DNA from: Pseudomonas helvetica
Lineage (GTDB): Bacteria; Pseudomonadota; Gammaproteobacteria; Pseudomonadales; Pseudomonadaceae
NCBI RefSeq assembly: GCF_039908645.1
Contig: NZ_CP150917.1
Location: 2,615,501-2,679,500, forward strand
Direction: 5' to 3'
DNA: 64,000 bases
The notes under the pieces were generated by a model. The model ran no database searches and had not been told where the DNA came from. It saw only the letters and a list, made by a program, of their open reading frames with translations. Within the stretch, counting starts at the first letter, position 1. Each line of letters begins with the position of its first letter. The position numbers and the translations under genes were made by a program. Of this stretch, positions 29,280 through 38,499 are shown in pieces.

Positions 29280-29765
29280 ATGACTGAATTGATGCTGACT
29301 CACCTCGACTCACTGGGACGCGCACGAATGGTCGATGTTACGGATAAAGACGTGACGTCCCGAGAAGCAGTGGCTGAGGCATGGGTTCATATGCTTGCCG
29401 AGACCCGACAACTGATTGCCAGTGGTGCTCACCCTAAAGGTGATGTCTTTGCGGTAGCGCGGATCGCTGGCATTCAGGCGGCCAAACGCACGAGCGAGTT
29501 GATTCCGCTCTGTCATCCGCTGCTTTTGAGCAGTGTTAACGTTGAGTTGAGTTTTGAAGGTGACCAACGCGTACGCATTGTTTCTCGGTGCAAGTTGTCC
29601 GGACAGACCGGTGTCGAGATGGAGGCACTGACCGCCGCGAGTGTGGCGGCCTTGACCCTGTATGACATGTGCAAGGCCGTGGACCGGGGCATGAGTATCG
29701 AATCGGTGCGGCTGTTGGAGAAACGGGGTGGTAAAAGCGGTTGGTATCAGGCGTTGGAACAATGA
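29280..29765 (+). CDS. moaC: Cyclic pyranopterin monophosphate synthase MoaC
   Basis: Molybdenum-cofactor enzyme of 161 residues that, with MoaA, turns GTP into cyclic pyranopterin monophosphate. Conserved motifs are [24 protein letters not shown] near residue 80 and KMxDKGM-like [11 protein letters not shown] 29280 has an AAGG site; an in-frame ATG four codons later is an alternative. moaD overlaps the stop. Under an Anr/Dnr box, this set is probably a second, anaerobic moa operon. Confidence 0.93.
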   Translation: MTELMLTHLDSLGRARMVDVTDKDVTSREAVAEAWVHMLAETRQLIASGAHPKGDVFAVARIAGIQAAKRTSELIPLCHPLLLSSVNVELSFEGDQRVRIVSRCKLSGQTGVEMEALTAASVAALTLYDMCKAVDRGMSIESVRLLEKRGGKSGWYQALEQ

Positions 29766-30007
29766 AGCTGAATGTTTTGTATTTCTCGCGGTACCGCGAA
29801 ACGCTGGGCCGTGACGATGAAACGATTGAAGGTGATTTCACTTCTGTCGATCAGTTGCGTCAGCACCTGATACATCGTTCCGGTGTCTGGCGGGTGCTGG
29901 CCGAACAGAACCTCATGTGTTCCCGCAACCAGGACATGTGTGGGCTCGATGAGCCGTTGATAGACGGTGATGAAGTGGGTTTTTTCCCAACCGTAACGGG
30001 AGGCTGA
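29762..30007 (+). CDS. moaD: Molybdopterin synthase small subunit MoaD
   Basis: Ubiquitin-like sulfur carrier of 81 residues ending in the required Gly-Gly (PTVTGG), which is thiocarboxylated before sulfur transfer. ATG overlaps the moaC stop by four bases. Starts [16 protein letters not shown]. Confidence 0.93.
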   Translation: MKLNVLYFSRYRETLGRDDETIEGDFTSVDQLRQHLIHRSGVWRVLAEQNLMCSRNQDMCGLDEPLIDGDEVGFFPTVTGG

Positions 30008-30011
30008 ATCG

Positions 30012-30458
30012 ATGATTCGAGTCCAGACAGGCAGCTTCGACCCCGGTACTGAAATCAACACGCTGCATGCTTTGAGCCTTGATGTCGGCGCGGTGGTGAG
30101 CTGCGTAGGGTATGTGCGTGACTCCAACGTCGGACGGGAAGTCGCCGGTCTGTTTCTTGAGCATTACCCCGGGATGACCGAAAAGGTGCTTGGCAAGATC
30201 GCCGATGAAGCCCGACAGCGCTGGCCGTTACTTGGATTGCTGTTGATCCATCGAATCGGAGCGTTGCAACCGGGAGAGCCTATTGTGTTTGTCGGCATCA
30301 GCAGCAGTCATCGTCAGGCGGCTTTCGAGGCCTGCGCGTTCGTGATGGATTACCTGAAAACCCGCGCGCCATTCTGGAAGAAAGAACAGACGGCCGAGAG
30401 TTCCCATTGGGTCGAGGCTCGCAACAGTGATCGCGAGGCGGCGCAACGATGGGATTGA
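30012..30458 (+). CDS. moaE: Molybdopterin synthase large subunit MoaE
   Basis: Subunit of 148 residues that accepts sulfur from MoaD. Typical segments are VGYVRDSNVGREVAGLFLEHYPGMTEK, the conserved IGxLxxGE region (HRIGALQPGEPIV), VGISSSHRQAAFEAC and PFWKKE with the catalytic Lys. Third gene of the moaCDE set. Confidence 0.94.
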   Translation: MIRVQTGSFDPGTEINTLHALSLDVGAVVSCVGYVRDSNVGREVAGLFLEHYPGMTEKVLGKIADEARQRWPLLGLLLIHRIGALQPGEPIVFVGISSSHRQAAFEACAFVMDYLKTRAPFWKKEQTAESSHWVEARNSDREAAQRWD

Positions 30459-30512
30459 CGTTTCCCTCGCTGTGAGTGAATCGTGTTCAGCTGTACTGAG
30501 AGCGAGAATCCC

Positions 30513-30956
30513 ATGCTCTATCCGCTATTTGTGACGTTGCATCTGTTTGCCGCACTGATTTTTATCGGCACGGTGTTCTTCGAAGTCCTGTTCCTTGAAA
30601 GCATCCGCAAGCAACTGCCCGTCAAGGTCATGTTGCTGGTCGAGCAGGGGATCGGTCGACGTGCCCGCACCTTGATTCCATGGGTTCTGCTGGTATTGTT
30701 CGGCGCCGGGCTGGGGATGGTCTGGCTGCGTTATTTGCCGGTCCTTGCAACGCCGATGAGCTCATCATTCGGCACATTGCTGATGTTGAAGATCGTGGTG
30801 GCCGTCAGCGTACTGCTGCATTTCCTGGTCGCCATGTTTTTGTTCAAAAGTGGCCGAATGAGTGCTCGATACCTGCATTTCATCCATGGCAGCCTGTTCT
30901 GCCACATGGTCGTCATCGTACTGTTGGCCAAGTGGATGTTTTACCTGACGTGGTGA
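30513..30956 (+). CDS. CopD-like integral membrane protein, paralogue of 51626-52063
   Basis: Inner-membrane protein of 147 residues with four hydrophobic helices starting MLYPLFVTLHLFAALIFIGT. It is clearly paralogous to the gene after nnrS (shared FIGTxFFEV, SSFGTLLxLKI and HMxxIVxLAKxMFY, with a histidine in helix 1). Such CopD/membrane-haem-like proteins with conserved His often accompany denitrification genes; the function is not known. It follows moaE by 55 bases and may be cotranscribed. Confidence 0.7.
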   Translation: MLYPLFVTLHLFAALIFIGTVFFEVLFLESIRKQLPVKVMLLVEQGIGRRARTLIPWVLLVLFGAGLGMVWLRYLPVLATPMSSSFGTLLMLKIVVAVSVLLHFLVAMFLFKSGRMSARYLHFIHGSLFCHMVVIVLLAKWMFYLTW

Positions 30957-31002
30957 CTGTAAGTACCTGGTGTCTGTTGCGCGACAAGCACCTTGCTCGC
31001 GC

Positions 31003-31016
31003 TTGATACAAATCAA
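31003..31016. promoter_or_regulatory. Anr/Dnr box before the hemN pair
   Basis: TTGATACAAATCAA, a perfect TTGAT-N4-ATCAA site, centred 66 bases before the first gene. Confidence 0.92.
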
Positions 31017-31075
31017 GGAGCATTGATCGCCAAACCCCGACACTGGCGGTCCGCAGCCAGTCTCTGAGACCCGTC

Positions 31076-32443
31076 ATGCTCAATTTATTCCACAACCCCG
31101 GCGAGCCGAACGCTCGGTGCGATCAAGGCGTGCTCGATCCCAACTGCCATGTCGACACTGAAAAGTTCCATGACGGTATCGGCTCTCTGGATTTGCTTCG
31201 TGCATTGCGCGTCAGCCGACAGAAGTGCCGTCCGCTGTCGCTGAATGTGCAACTGCCTTCTAACCTGAAGCCTTCCTTGTGTTCCCCTCGCGATATTTCA
31301 TGCGAACACAGTGGTGTCGAACACTATCTTCAGCGTCTGCAACATGAGATCGACCTCGTCGGTTGTCACCTGGGGACCGGACAGCGGGTCGAGCAGTTTC
31401 ATCTGGGGGGCGGAACACCTGCCATCGCCCACCTGAGACGGCTGATGAATCACCTTCGTGGTCGATTCAACTTTCTTGGACATGAGTGCGCTGACTACAG
31501 CGTAGAAGTTGACCTTCACCATACCGATTGGTCGACCATGGGCGTGCTGCGTGATCTGGGATTCAACCATGTCAGCATCGGAGTTCCAGACATCGGTGCC
31601 GACAGCGCGATGTCGGTGGCCTGCTACCAGAACCCGGCACCGATCCATTCGCTTATCGATGCCGCTCGTACCTTCGGTTATCGATCCATCAATGTCGATC
31701 TGGGTTATGGCCATACCTGGCAGACGCCAGAAAGTTTTGCGTTGAAACTGGCAACCATCATCGAACTGGAGCCGGACCGGCTGCTGGTGTTTGATTATGC
31801 CCGGCCACCTCAACGCTATCGGCCAAAGGCCGCAGACGAAATCAAGGCGTTTTGCAGTGAGGAAGATAAAGGCGCCATGCGCCAGATCTGTTTTGAACAG
31901 TTGATCGGTGCCGGTTATCACTACATTGGGCTGGGGCAATTTGTCCGGCCCGATGACGATTTGGCGATTGCTCAGGAGCGCGGCCGATTACGTCGCAATA
32001 GTGAGGGGTTTACCCGTCACGGATATTGCGACCATATCGGGTTCGGTTTGGGCGCTATCAGTCAGATCGACGATTTGTATGCGCAAAACACCGACAAGCT
32101 GGAGCTGTATCAGCAGCAACTGGACATGGATCAATTGCCGACGAGCCGTGGCTGGCGCTGTGAGACAGGGAATCAGGTCAGGCACATGGTCGTGGAGCGC
32201 CTGGCATGTGATCTGGAGCTGGATATCCAGGCAATCGAGACGCGCTATGGACTGATTTTTCGTCAGTACTTTTCCGCCGTCTGGCCTGTGCTGGAGCAAT
32301 TGACCCGTGACGGGTTGATTGAGTTGTCTGATCGTTTCATCAGTATTCTTCCGGCCGGTCGGCCGCACGTGGATGCCATCTGCAACCTGTTTGAAAAGGA
32401 TTCGGGCAGTGCGGGGCATGAGCCCCCATTGCGAATGGATTGA
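31076..32443 (+). CDS. HemN-like protein lacking the radical-SAM cluster cysteines
   Basis: A 455-residue protein homologous over its whole length to the adjacent HemN. It keeps FHLGGGTP, SVEVDLHHTD, LRDLGFNHVSIGV, YIGLGQFVRPDDDLAIAQERG and the C-terminal HemN_C region, but where HemN has HIPFCKSLCYYCACN it has QLPSNLKPSLCSPRD, so the three Fe-S cysteines are gone. It should not be able to do radical-SAM chemistry. The frame is intact and translation runs to two bases before the hemN start, so a partner, haem-binding or regulatory role is possible. Alternatively, it is a decaying duplicate still in frame. Confidence 0.82.
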   Translation: MLNLFHNPGEPNARCDQGVLDPNCHVDTEKFHDGIGSLDLLRALRVSRQKCRPLSLNVQLPSNLKPSLCSPRDISCEHSGVEHYLQRLQHEIDLVGCHLGTGQRVEQFHLGGGTPAIAHLRRLMNHLRGRFNFLGHECADYSVEVDLHHTDWSTMGVLRDLGFNHVSIGVPDIGADSAMSVACYQNPAPIHSLIDAARTFGYRSINVDLGYGHTWQTPESFALKLATIIELEPDRLLVFDYARPPQRYRPKAADEIKAFCSEEDKGAMRQICFEQLIGAGYHYIGLGQFVRPDDDLAIAQERGRLRRNSEGFTRHGYCDHIGFGLGAISQIDDLYAQNTDKLELYQQQLDMDQLPTSRGWRCETGNQVRHMVVERLACDLELDIQAIETRYGLIFRQYFSAVWPVLEQLTRDGLIELSDRFISILPAGRPHVDAICNLFEKDSGSAGHEPPLRMD

Positions 32444-32445
32444 TT

Positions 32446-33834
32446 ATGACAATCTCGTTTGATTTCAATCGTGCCCTGGTCGAAAAGTATGACCGCCCGG
32501 GGCCGCGCTATACCTCTTACCCGACTGCGCCGCAGTTTCATCAGGCGTTCGCCGTCGATGACTATCAGCGTGCCGCCTCGGACAGCAACCAGGCGGCAAC
32601 GCCAAAATCGCTGTCGGTGTACATCCACATCCCGTTTTGCAAGAGCCTTTGTTATTACTGCGCCTGCAATAAAATCATTACCCGGAAAACCCACCGCGCC
32701 GAGGAGTACCTGACGTATCTCAAGCGCGAAATCGTGATGCAAGCCGCCTTGTTCGACCGTACCCGCAAACTCACGCAACTGCACCTGGGTGGTGGCACGC
32801 CGACCTATTTGACCAGTGAACAGCTGGCTGAGCTGATGGACTGTCTGCACCAGGCATTTGACATGGATGATAGCGATGACCATGAGTTTTCCATTGAAGT
32901 CGACCCTCGCACCATCAGCACTGAACAGATCCAGTCGCTGCGTCGGTTGGGATTCAATCGCCTGAGCTTCGGCGTGCAGGACTTCGATCCCGACGTGCAG
33001 GCTGCGGTCAATCGTCAGCAAAGTGAAGGGCAAATTTACGCACTGGTCGCTGCTGCGCGTCAGGCGCAATTCAAGTCGATCAGCGTCGATCTTATCTACG
33101 GCCTGCCATTGCAAACCGTGAACAGTTTCGGCGTCACCCTCGGCAAGATCATCGCGTTGCGCCCGGACCGGATTGCCGCCTACAGCTATGCCCATTTGCC
33201 GGAGCTGGTGCGCGCGCAAAGGCTGATTCGTCCGGCCGATATGCCGCCACCTGAGCGCAAGCTGGAGTTGCTTGAACTGACTATCCGCCGTCTGACCGAG
33301 GCCGGTTATGTCTATATCGGCATGGACCATTTCGCCTTGCCGGACGATGAGTTGGCGTTGGCCCGGGCCAATGGCACCTTGCAGCGTAATTTCCAGGGCT
33401 ATTCCACCCACGCCGACTGCGATTTGATCGGTCTCGGGGTGTCTTCGATCGGCAAGGTCGGCGATAGCTACAGCCAGAGCGTCAAGGAGCTTTCGCAGTA
33501 TTACGCGCGACTGGATCAAGGCTTGTTACCGGTCCATCGAGGTTACCGCTTGAGCGCCGATGATCAGCTTCGCCGTGAAGTGATCAGCGATCTGATGTGT
33601 CATGGCCGGATCGACTTCGGCAAGTTTGAAACGCGTCATGCCATCTGCTTTACCGAGTACTTTGCTGATGCGCTGATGCAACTGGACGAGCACGTTCGCG
33701 ATGGATTGCTGGAGATTCACGAAGATGCGTTGGTGTTGTTGCCTCATGGACATTTGATGATGCGCAGCGCGGCGATGGCGTTTGACGCCTATCTGGACGG
33801 TGATCAAAAAGGCCGGTTTTCACGCACCGTTTGA
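32446..33834 (+). CDS. hemN: Oxygen-independent coproporphyrinogen III dehydrogenase
   Basis: Radical-SAM enzyme of 462 residues that makes protoporphyrinogen IX without oxygen, needed for haem under denitrifying conditions. The C-x3-C-x2-C-x-C motif FCKSLCYYCACN starts at residue 64, with LHLGGGTP and SIEVDPRT following. ATG 32446 is two bases after the stop of the HemN-like gene; a TTG two codons earlier is less likely. Controlled by the Anr/Dnr box at 31003. Converges on nirN. Confidence 0.95.
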   Translation: MTISFDFNRALVEKYDRPGPRYTSYPTAPQFHQAFAVDDYQRAASDSNQAATPKSLSVYIHIPFCKSLCYYCACNKIITRKTHRAEEYLTYLKREIVMQAALFDRTRKLTQLHLGGGTPTYLTSEQLAELMDCLHQAFDMDDSDDHEFSIEVDPRTISTEQIQSLRRLGFNRLSFGVQDFDPDVQAAVNRQQSEGQIYALVAAARQAQFKSISVDLIYGLPLQTVNSFGVTLGKIIALRPDRIAAYSYAHLPELVRAQRLIRPADMPPPERKLELLELTIRRLTEAGYVYIGMDHFALPDDELALARANGTLQRNFQGYSTHADCDLIGLGVSSIGKVGDSYSQSVKELSQYYARLDQGLLPVHRGYRLSADDQLRREVISDLMCHGRIDFGKFETRHAICFTEYFADALMQLDEHVRDGLLEIHEDALVLLPHGHLMMRSAAMAFDAYLDGDQKGRFSRTV

Positions 33835-33835
33835 A

Positions 33836-33851
33836 GTCCCCGGCACCGGGG
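33836..33851. terminator. Short hairpin after hemN
   Basis: TCCCCGG-CA-CCGGGGA directly after the hemN stop, without a T-run. The gap to nirN (33852-33972) shows no gene. Confidence 0.4.
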
Positions 33852-33972
33852 ATGCGTCAGCGCTGGCCAACGTGATTGTTTTTCAGCTGTCCCAAGGTGC
33901 TCGGGGTGTCTACGTTCAGGACTGGGAAGTCGACAACGGTTACACCTTGGGGTAGAGCGATCGGCACAAGGT

Positions 33973-35466
33973 CTAGTGTGAAGTGCCCTCGGCAAACTCG
34001 ATTTTGTTGCCGACGTTGTACTTGCCCGAGGGCTTGTTCATCGGCAGGCGCTTGATCTCTTTGAGGGTGTTGCTGTCGTAGACAATCAGCGCACCGTCGG
34101 TGGCCCAGATACTCAGCAGCAGGTAGCGACCGTCGCGGGTGAATTCGACGTGGGCGGCGGTCTTGCCGGGCATCGGGCGTAGTGTGTGGGCGATTTCCAG
34201 GGTCTGTTTGTCGATCAGGTGAATCGCATCGTTGTCGGGGCCGAAAAATACATCAGTCCAGGCATACCGCGAATTGACATGACTGCGCATGAAGAATCCT
34301 GGCCCCAGGGTCGGTATTTCCTTGATCAGTTTCCAGGTCTTGAAGTCGATGACCGAGATCAGGCCCTTGCTGATGTTCGGCGTGGCGAACACCCACTCAC
34401 CGTTACGTTTCCAATACGTCCCCGACCCCAGGTGCGGCATGCCTGGCAGCGGAATGTCGGTGACCACCTTGCCACTGTCGAGGTCGATCACCTGGCCGCC
34501 CTTGGCTTTGCGCGATGTGGCCAGCAGTTGCTTGTAGTCCGGTGAAAAGGAAAAGTCGTCCAGCACATCCTCTGCCTTGATCCGTCGCGGTTCGAAGTCC
34601 GGTGTGCCGGCGCAGGGCAGCTCCCAGACTTCCTTCACATCCTTGAGTGCGACGATGAAGCTGTTACGCGGCGGGGCTGTGTACACCGCGCTGACCCGCG
34701 ACGCGGTACCGTCCTGACCGATCGCCGGGATCGTTTTGACCAGCGACAGATCGCGGGCATCGAGCACCACGAGATTGCCTGGCAAGTAGTTGCCCACCAG
34801 TACCCAGCGGCCATCCTTGCTCACCGCCAGGTTGCGGGTGTTGAGCCCGGCGCGGACCTCGGCGATCAGTTTCAGGTTGTGCAAGTCATACAGACTGATC
34901 CAGCCATCGCGAGAGGCCACGTAGACGAAGCGTCCATCCGGCGAGAACTTCGGCCCGCCATGCACGGCAAAGTGCGAAGCAAACCGTGCCAGCACTTCAA
35001 AGCGGTCGCCGTCGAGGATGTCGATGTGATGATCGCCGGCTTCGACCACCACGAACAGGTTCAGTGGATCGGCGCCATGCTGAGGAGTGTCGGGCAGCTT
35101 GTTGATATCAGTGAGAATGGAATGACTGCCGCGAATGTCATCGTTACTCCAGGTGGGAGGGGTGGCGGGTGGTTGCTGAAGGTAATCCACCATCGCGTCG
35201 ATCTGCGTGGGGTTGAACACGTTGGCATACCCGGTCATCTGACTCGCGGGGCGACCGTTCTGGATAACGCTGCGGATTTCGTCAGGTTTGATCCGGCTCA
35301 GACTCTCCGGCAGCAAGGCCGGCCCCGCACCGCCGAAACGGTTGGCGCCATGGCAGCTCTGGCAATGCTGTTGGTAGAGGTTGGCGGCCGCATCGGAGGG
35401 CAGAACCGCCGCACCGGCATGAGCCGGACCGATCCACAACAATGGGGCAAGCAGCATCCGCCTCAT
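33973..35466 (-). CDS. nirN: Haem d1 biosynthesis c-type cytochrome NirN
   Basis: Periplasmic c-type cytochrome of 497 residues that oxidises dihydro-haem d1 to haem d1, the last step of cofactor assembly. It has a cleavable signal peptide (cleavage likely after HAGAA), haem-c motif CQSCHG near residue 36 and an eight-bladed d1-type propeller similar to NirS and NirF. It is the last gene of the nir run on this strand and begins four bases before the nirE stop (overlap). Confidence 0.92.
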   Translation of the reverse strand: MRRMLLAPLLWIGPAHAGAAVLPSDAAANLYQQHCQSCHGANRFGGAGPALLPESLSRIKPDEIRSVIQNGRPASQMTGYANVFNPTQIDAMVDYLQQPPATPPTWSNDDIRGSHSILTDINKLPDTPQHGADPLNLFVVVEAGDHHIDILDGDRFEVLARFASHFAVHGGPKFSPDGRFVYVASRDGWISLYDLHNLKLIAEVRAGLNTRNLAVSKDGRWVLVGNYLPGNLVVLDARDLSLVKTIPAIGQDGTASRVSAVYTAPPRNSFIVALKDVKEVWELPCAGTPDFEPRRIKAEDVLDDFSFSPDYKQLLATSRKAKGGQVIDLDSGKVVTDIPLPGMPHLGSGTYWKRNGEWVFATPNISKGLISVIDFKTWKLIKEIPTLGPGFFMRSHVNSRYAWTDVFFGPDNDAIHLIDKQTLEIAHTLRPMPGKTAAHVEFTRDGRYLLLSIWATDGALIVYDSNTLKEIKRLPMNKPSGKYNVGNKIEFAEGTSH

Positions 35467-36302
35467 ATCGCCACCTTGGGGTAGCGTTGCAGCGCTGGGG
35501 CGGGGTAAAAACGCGCCGGGTATTCCTGTTGTTGAGTAGCGAACAGATCAACCACTTTGCCGATCACCGTCAGCGTCGGAATGCCAGGTGGGCAATCCTG
35601 CGCCAGGGTCGGTAACTGGTGCAGCCTGCCTCGAGCAACATGCTGGTCGGGCCGCGTACCGTTGCTGATCAGCGCCGCCGGCGTGTCGGCGGGCATTCCG
35701 GCCTCGATCAAGCGCTGCGCGATAATCCCAAGGTTCGATAACCCCATGTAAAACACCAGGGTCTGAGTGCTGTCTGCCAGGCTGCTCCAGGGCAGTGCCA
35801 ACTCTCCATCGCGTTGCAGGTGCCCAGTGATGAAACGGCAGGAGTTGACCAGATCCCGATGGGTCAGCGGAATGCCGGCGTAAGCGCTACACCCGGAGGC
35901 GGCAGTAATGCCGGGGACCACCTGGCAATCAATGTTACGTTGCAGCAGATACTCCAACTCCTCGGCGCCACGGCCGAATATGAACGGGTCGCCACCCTTG
36001 AGCCGGACCACGCGCTGCCCCAGATCGGCGAGGTCGGCGAGTAGTTCGTTGATCTGTTCCTGGGGCAGGCTGTGGCAGCCGCTCGCCTTGCCGACGTAAT
36101 GCCGGGCACAGGTGAGGGGGATCAGCGTCAGCAGCTCGGGGCTGATCAGGCGGTCGTAAACCACGGCGTCGGCTTGCATCAACAGGCTCCAGGCACGCAG
36201 GGTCAGCAAGCGTGGATCGCCGGGGCCGGCGCCGACCAAGGCGACTTCGCCCGGTCTGAACGGGGACTCAAGTGCAGCCGGTAAAATAATCGATGGATGC
36301 AT
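35463..36302 (-). CDS. nirE: Uroporphyrinogen-III C-methyltransferase NirE
   Basis: SAM-dependent methyltransferase of 279 residues that methylates uroporphyrinogen III at C2 and C7 to precorrin-2 for haem d1. SUMT motifs: VALVGAGPGDPRLLTL at the N-terminus, VVRLKGGDPFIFGRGAEE, and TLVFYMGLSNLG. ATG 36302 has an AAGGA site; an upstream ATG at 36341 is possible. Confidence 0.93.
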   Translation of the reverse strand: MHPSIILPAALESPFRPGEVALVGAGPGDPRLLTLRAWSLLMQADAVVYDRLISPELLTLIPLTCARHYVGKASGCHSLPQEQINELLADLADLGQRVVRLKGGDPFIFGRGAEELEYLLQRNIDCQVVPGITAASGCSAYAGIPLTHRDLVNSCRFITGHLQRDGELALPWSSLADSTQTLVFYMGLSNLGIIAQRLIEAGMPADTPAALISNGTRPDQHVARGRLHQLPTLAQDCPPGIPTLTVIGKVVDLFATQQQEYPARFYPAPALQRYPKVAI

Positions 36303-36372
36303 GGGACGTCCTTGGTGCTTCATCAGGTGGTCCGGCCCCATCCTGTGTCAGATGGCTCGCCAGGCGTGTGCT

Positions 36373-37551
36373 TCAGTGCATGACGCAAGGGATGATCGTT
36401 GAGGGTGGTATGCCGATTTCTTCATCGCTGAGGTGGCAACCGGGGTCCTGGCCCCAGAGATCACCTTCGGCCCAGGCGCGGGTGCGGGTATTGCCGTTGC
36501 AGATGCTTAGCCAGCGGCATTGACCACAGCGGCCACCGACGGCCCGAGGATGCGCGCGCAGCTGCTGCAACAAGGCGTCCGGGCGATCCAGCCACAGTGT
36601 GCGAAACGGCGTGTGCCGGACATTGCCCACCGAGTGCTGCCACCAATAGGTGTCGGGGTGTACTTCACCGGTGTTGTCGATGTTGGCGATGCCGCTGCCC
36701 GAGGCGTTGCCGCCCCAGGCGCGGAGCATATGTTCCAGACGCGGGTAATGTTCGGGTAGATGCAGGCCCACCCATTGCAGCAAGAGAATCGCGTCGGCGT
36801 CGTTGTTGCCGCTGACAAAATCGCTGTCGCGACCGTGCTGGATGTCTTCCCAGGCCCGTTCGAAGATCAGCGTCATCGCCTCGCGGCTCATCTGCTGTCG
36901 GGCGTCGAGCTGGCGGCTGCGTTTGCCGCGACCGCTGTAGTTGAGGTGCGACAGATAAAACTTTTGCACGTCGTACTCGCGCATCAACGCCAGCAGCTGG
37001 GGCAGCTGCGCATGGTTCGCCTGGGTCAATGTGGTCCGCAGCCCGACGCGAATGCCTTGTTCGCGACAGAGCTGGATCGCGTGCATGGAGCGGGCGAAGC
37101 TGCCCTTCAGCTGGCGGAAGGTGTCATGGGTGGCTTCCAGGCCATCGATGCTGATCCCGACATAGTCGAACTTCGCCGCGCTGATCTGCGTGATGTTCTG
37201 CTCATCGATCAGCGTGCCATTGGTGGACAAGGCCACAAAGAAACCTTTGGCGCGGGCATAGGCACCGAGCACAAACAGATCCTCGCGCAACAGCGGTTCC
37301 CCCCCGGAAAGAATCAGTACCTTCACGCCAGCGTCGTGCAGGTCGTCAATCACGGTCAGCGCGGCGGCCGTATCCAGTTCGTCGCGAAAGACACTGTCGG
37401 CCGAGGTGGCGTAGCAGTGTTTGCAGGTCAGGTTGCAGCGCCTGAGCAGGTTCCAGATCACCACCGGCGGCCGGTTGCTGCCCGGAGGGCTGGTTCTGGG
37501 GGCAGGCACCCGGCCGGTCAGGGCGCGCAGATATTGGCTGATCCTCAACAT
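36373..37551 (-). CDS. nirJ: Radical-SAM haem d1 biosynthesis protein NirJ
   Basis: Enzyme of 392 residues that replaces the propionate side chains of the haem d1 precursor by oxo groups. Radical-SAM motif CNLTCKHCYA near residue 42; additional cysteines in the C-terminal segment CGQCRWLSICNG can hold a second Fe-S cluster, as in SPASM-type proteins. ATG 37551 gives MLRISQYLRALTG. Confidence 0.95.
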   Translation of the reverse strand: MLRISQYLRALTGRVPAPRTSPPGSNRPPVVIWNLLRRCNLTCKHCYATSADSVFRDELDTAAALTVIDDLHDAGVKVLILSGGEPLLREDLFVLGAYARAKGFFVALSTNGTLIDEQNITQISAAKFDYVGISIDGLEATHDTFRQLKGSFARSMHAIQLCREQGIRVGLRTTLTQANHAQLPQLLALMREYDVQKFYLSHLNYSGRGKRSRQLDARQQMSREAMTLIFERAWEDIQHGRDSDFVSGNNDADAILLLQWVGLHLPEHYPRLEHMLRAWGGNASGSGIANIDNTGEVHPDTYWWQHSVGNVRHTPFRTLWLDRPDALLQQLRAHPRAVGGRCGQCRWLSICNGNTRTRAWAEGDLWGQDPGCHLSDEEIGIPPSTIIPCVMH

Positions 37552-37577
37552 GCAAATCTCCTTGAGCCAGCGTGTGT

Positions 37578-38081
37578 TCAGCGTGGTGCTGGCGGTAGCC
37601 GTAAACCGGTTTTTTTCAGGATGCGACTGCTCACCAGCATCTCGTCGGCGACACAGGCGTCGCCCAGCAAGTAGCGCAGGTGTTCGCGGTAGCTGTCGAT
37701 TTCCTCGCGGCTGCGACCGTGGACCATGGCGAACAGGTTGTAGCGCCACGCGGTTCGTCGCGGGCGTCGATAACAGTGGCTGACAAAAGGCTGCGCACCG
37801 ATCAGCGCACCGAGGCGCGGCATATCGGTGTCGCGCACATCCCAGACTGTCATGCCGTTGTAGCGATATCCGAGGCGATAGTGGTTGGGGACGGCGGCGA
37901 TGCGTCGGATCGCGCCCTCGGCCTGCAAGCGCTTGAGCAAATCCAGGGTGGATTCGATACTCAGGTTCAGCTGTTCGGCTAGCCAGGTCCAAGGGTCGTC
38001 CAGCAGCGGCAGGCCCGCTTGGGTCAATTCGATCAGTCGGTGTGCCAGGGTGTCTTCAGACCGGGAAGTACAGACCGACAT
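37578..38081 (-). CDS. nirH: Siroheme decarboxylase subunit NirH
   Basis: AsnC/Lrp-like protein of 167 residues. NirD, NirL, NirG and NirH together decarboxylate siroheme (12,18-didecarboxysiroheme formation). The winged-helix (about 10-55) and RAM-like ligand region with RRPRRTAWRYNLFAMVHGRSREE are typical. Overlaps nirG by 26 bases. Confidence 0.93.
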   Translation of the reverse strand: MSVCTSRSEDTLAHRLIELTQAGLPLLDDPWTWLAEQLNLSIESTLDLLKRLQAEGAIRRIAAVPNHYRLGYRYNGMTVWDVRDTDMPRLGALIGAQPFVSHCYRRPRRTAWRYNLFAMVHGRSREEIDSYREHLRYLLGDACVADEMLVSSRILKKTGLRLPPAPR

Positions 38082-38499
38082 GGTAAGTCTCCTCTTTGGG
38101 CACGTTGAGCAGCGGCAAACCGGTCAGGGTTTCGATGTGCTGCAAGGTTTCGGTGATGCCTTGTTCGGTCGCGCAGCCGAGTACGAACCACATGTTCCAG
38201 GCGTGTTCGCGTCGATAGTTGTGCGCCACTTCAGGCAGGGCGTGCAGTTGCTCGGCGACCTCTTCGAACCGTTCTTCCGGCACCGCCAGCGCCGCGAGGG
38301 TGAAGGCGCCACCGAGGCGTTCGATGTCGAACATCGGACCGAAGCGCGTGAGTATTCCCTCACAGAGCAGTTCGTGGACGCGGTGGAGCAATTCAGTACT
38401 GCTGCTGTCCAGTTCGCTGGCCAGTGCCTGCCAGGGGTTACGCACCAGCGGCAGGCCCAGTTGCAAACGGTTGATCAGCCGACGGTCAAGATCATCCAT
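38056..38499 (-). CDS. nirG: Siroheme decarboxylase subunit NirG
   Basis: AsnC-like protein of 147 residues starting MDDLDRRLINRLQLGLPLV, with NYRREHAWNMWFVLG. It belongs to the NirD-like half of the family. Overlaps nirL by eight bases. Confidence 0.93.
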   Translation of the reverse strand: MDDLDRRLINRLQLGLPLVRNPWQALASELDSSSTELLHRVHELLCEGILTRFGPMFDIERLGGAFTLAALAVPEERFEEVAEQLHALPEVAHNYRREHAWNMWFVLGCATEQGITETLQHIETLTGLPLLNVPKEETYHVGLYFPV

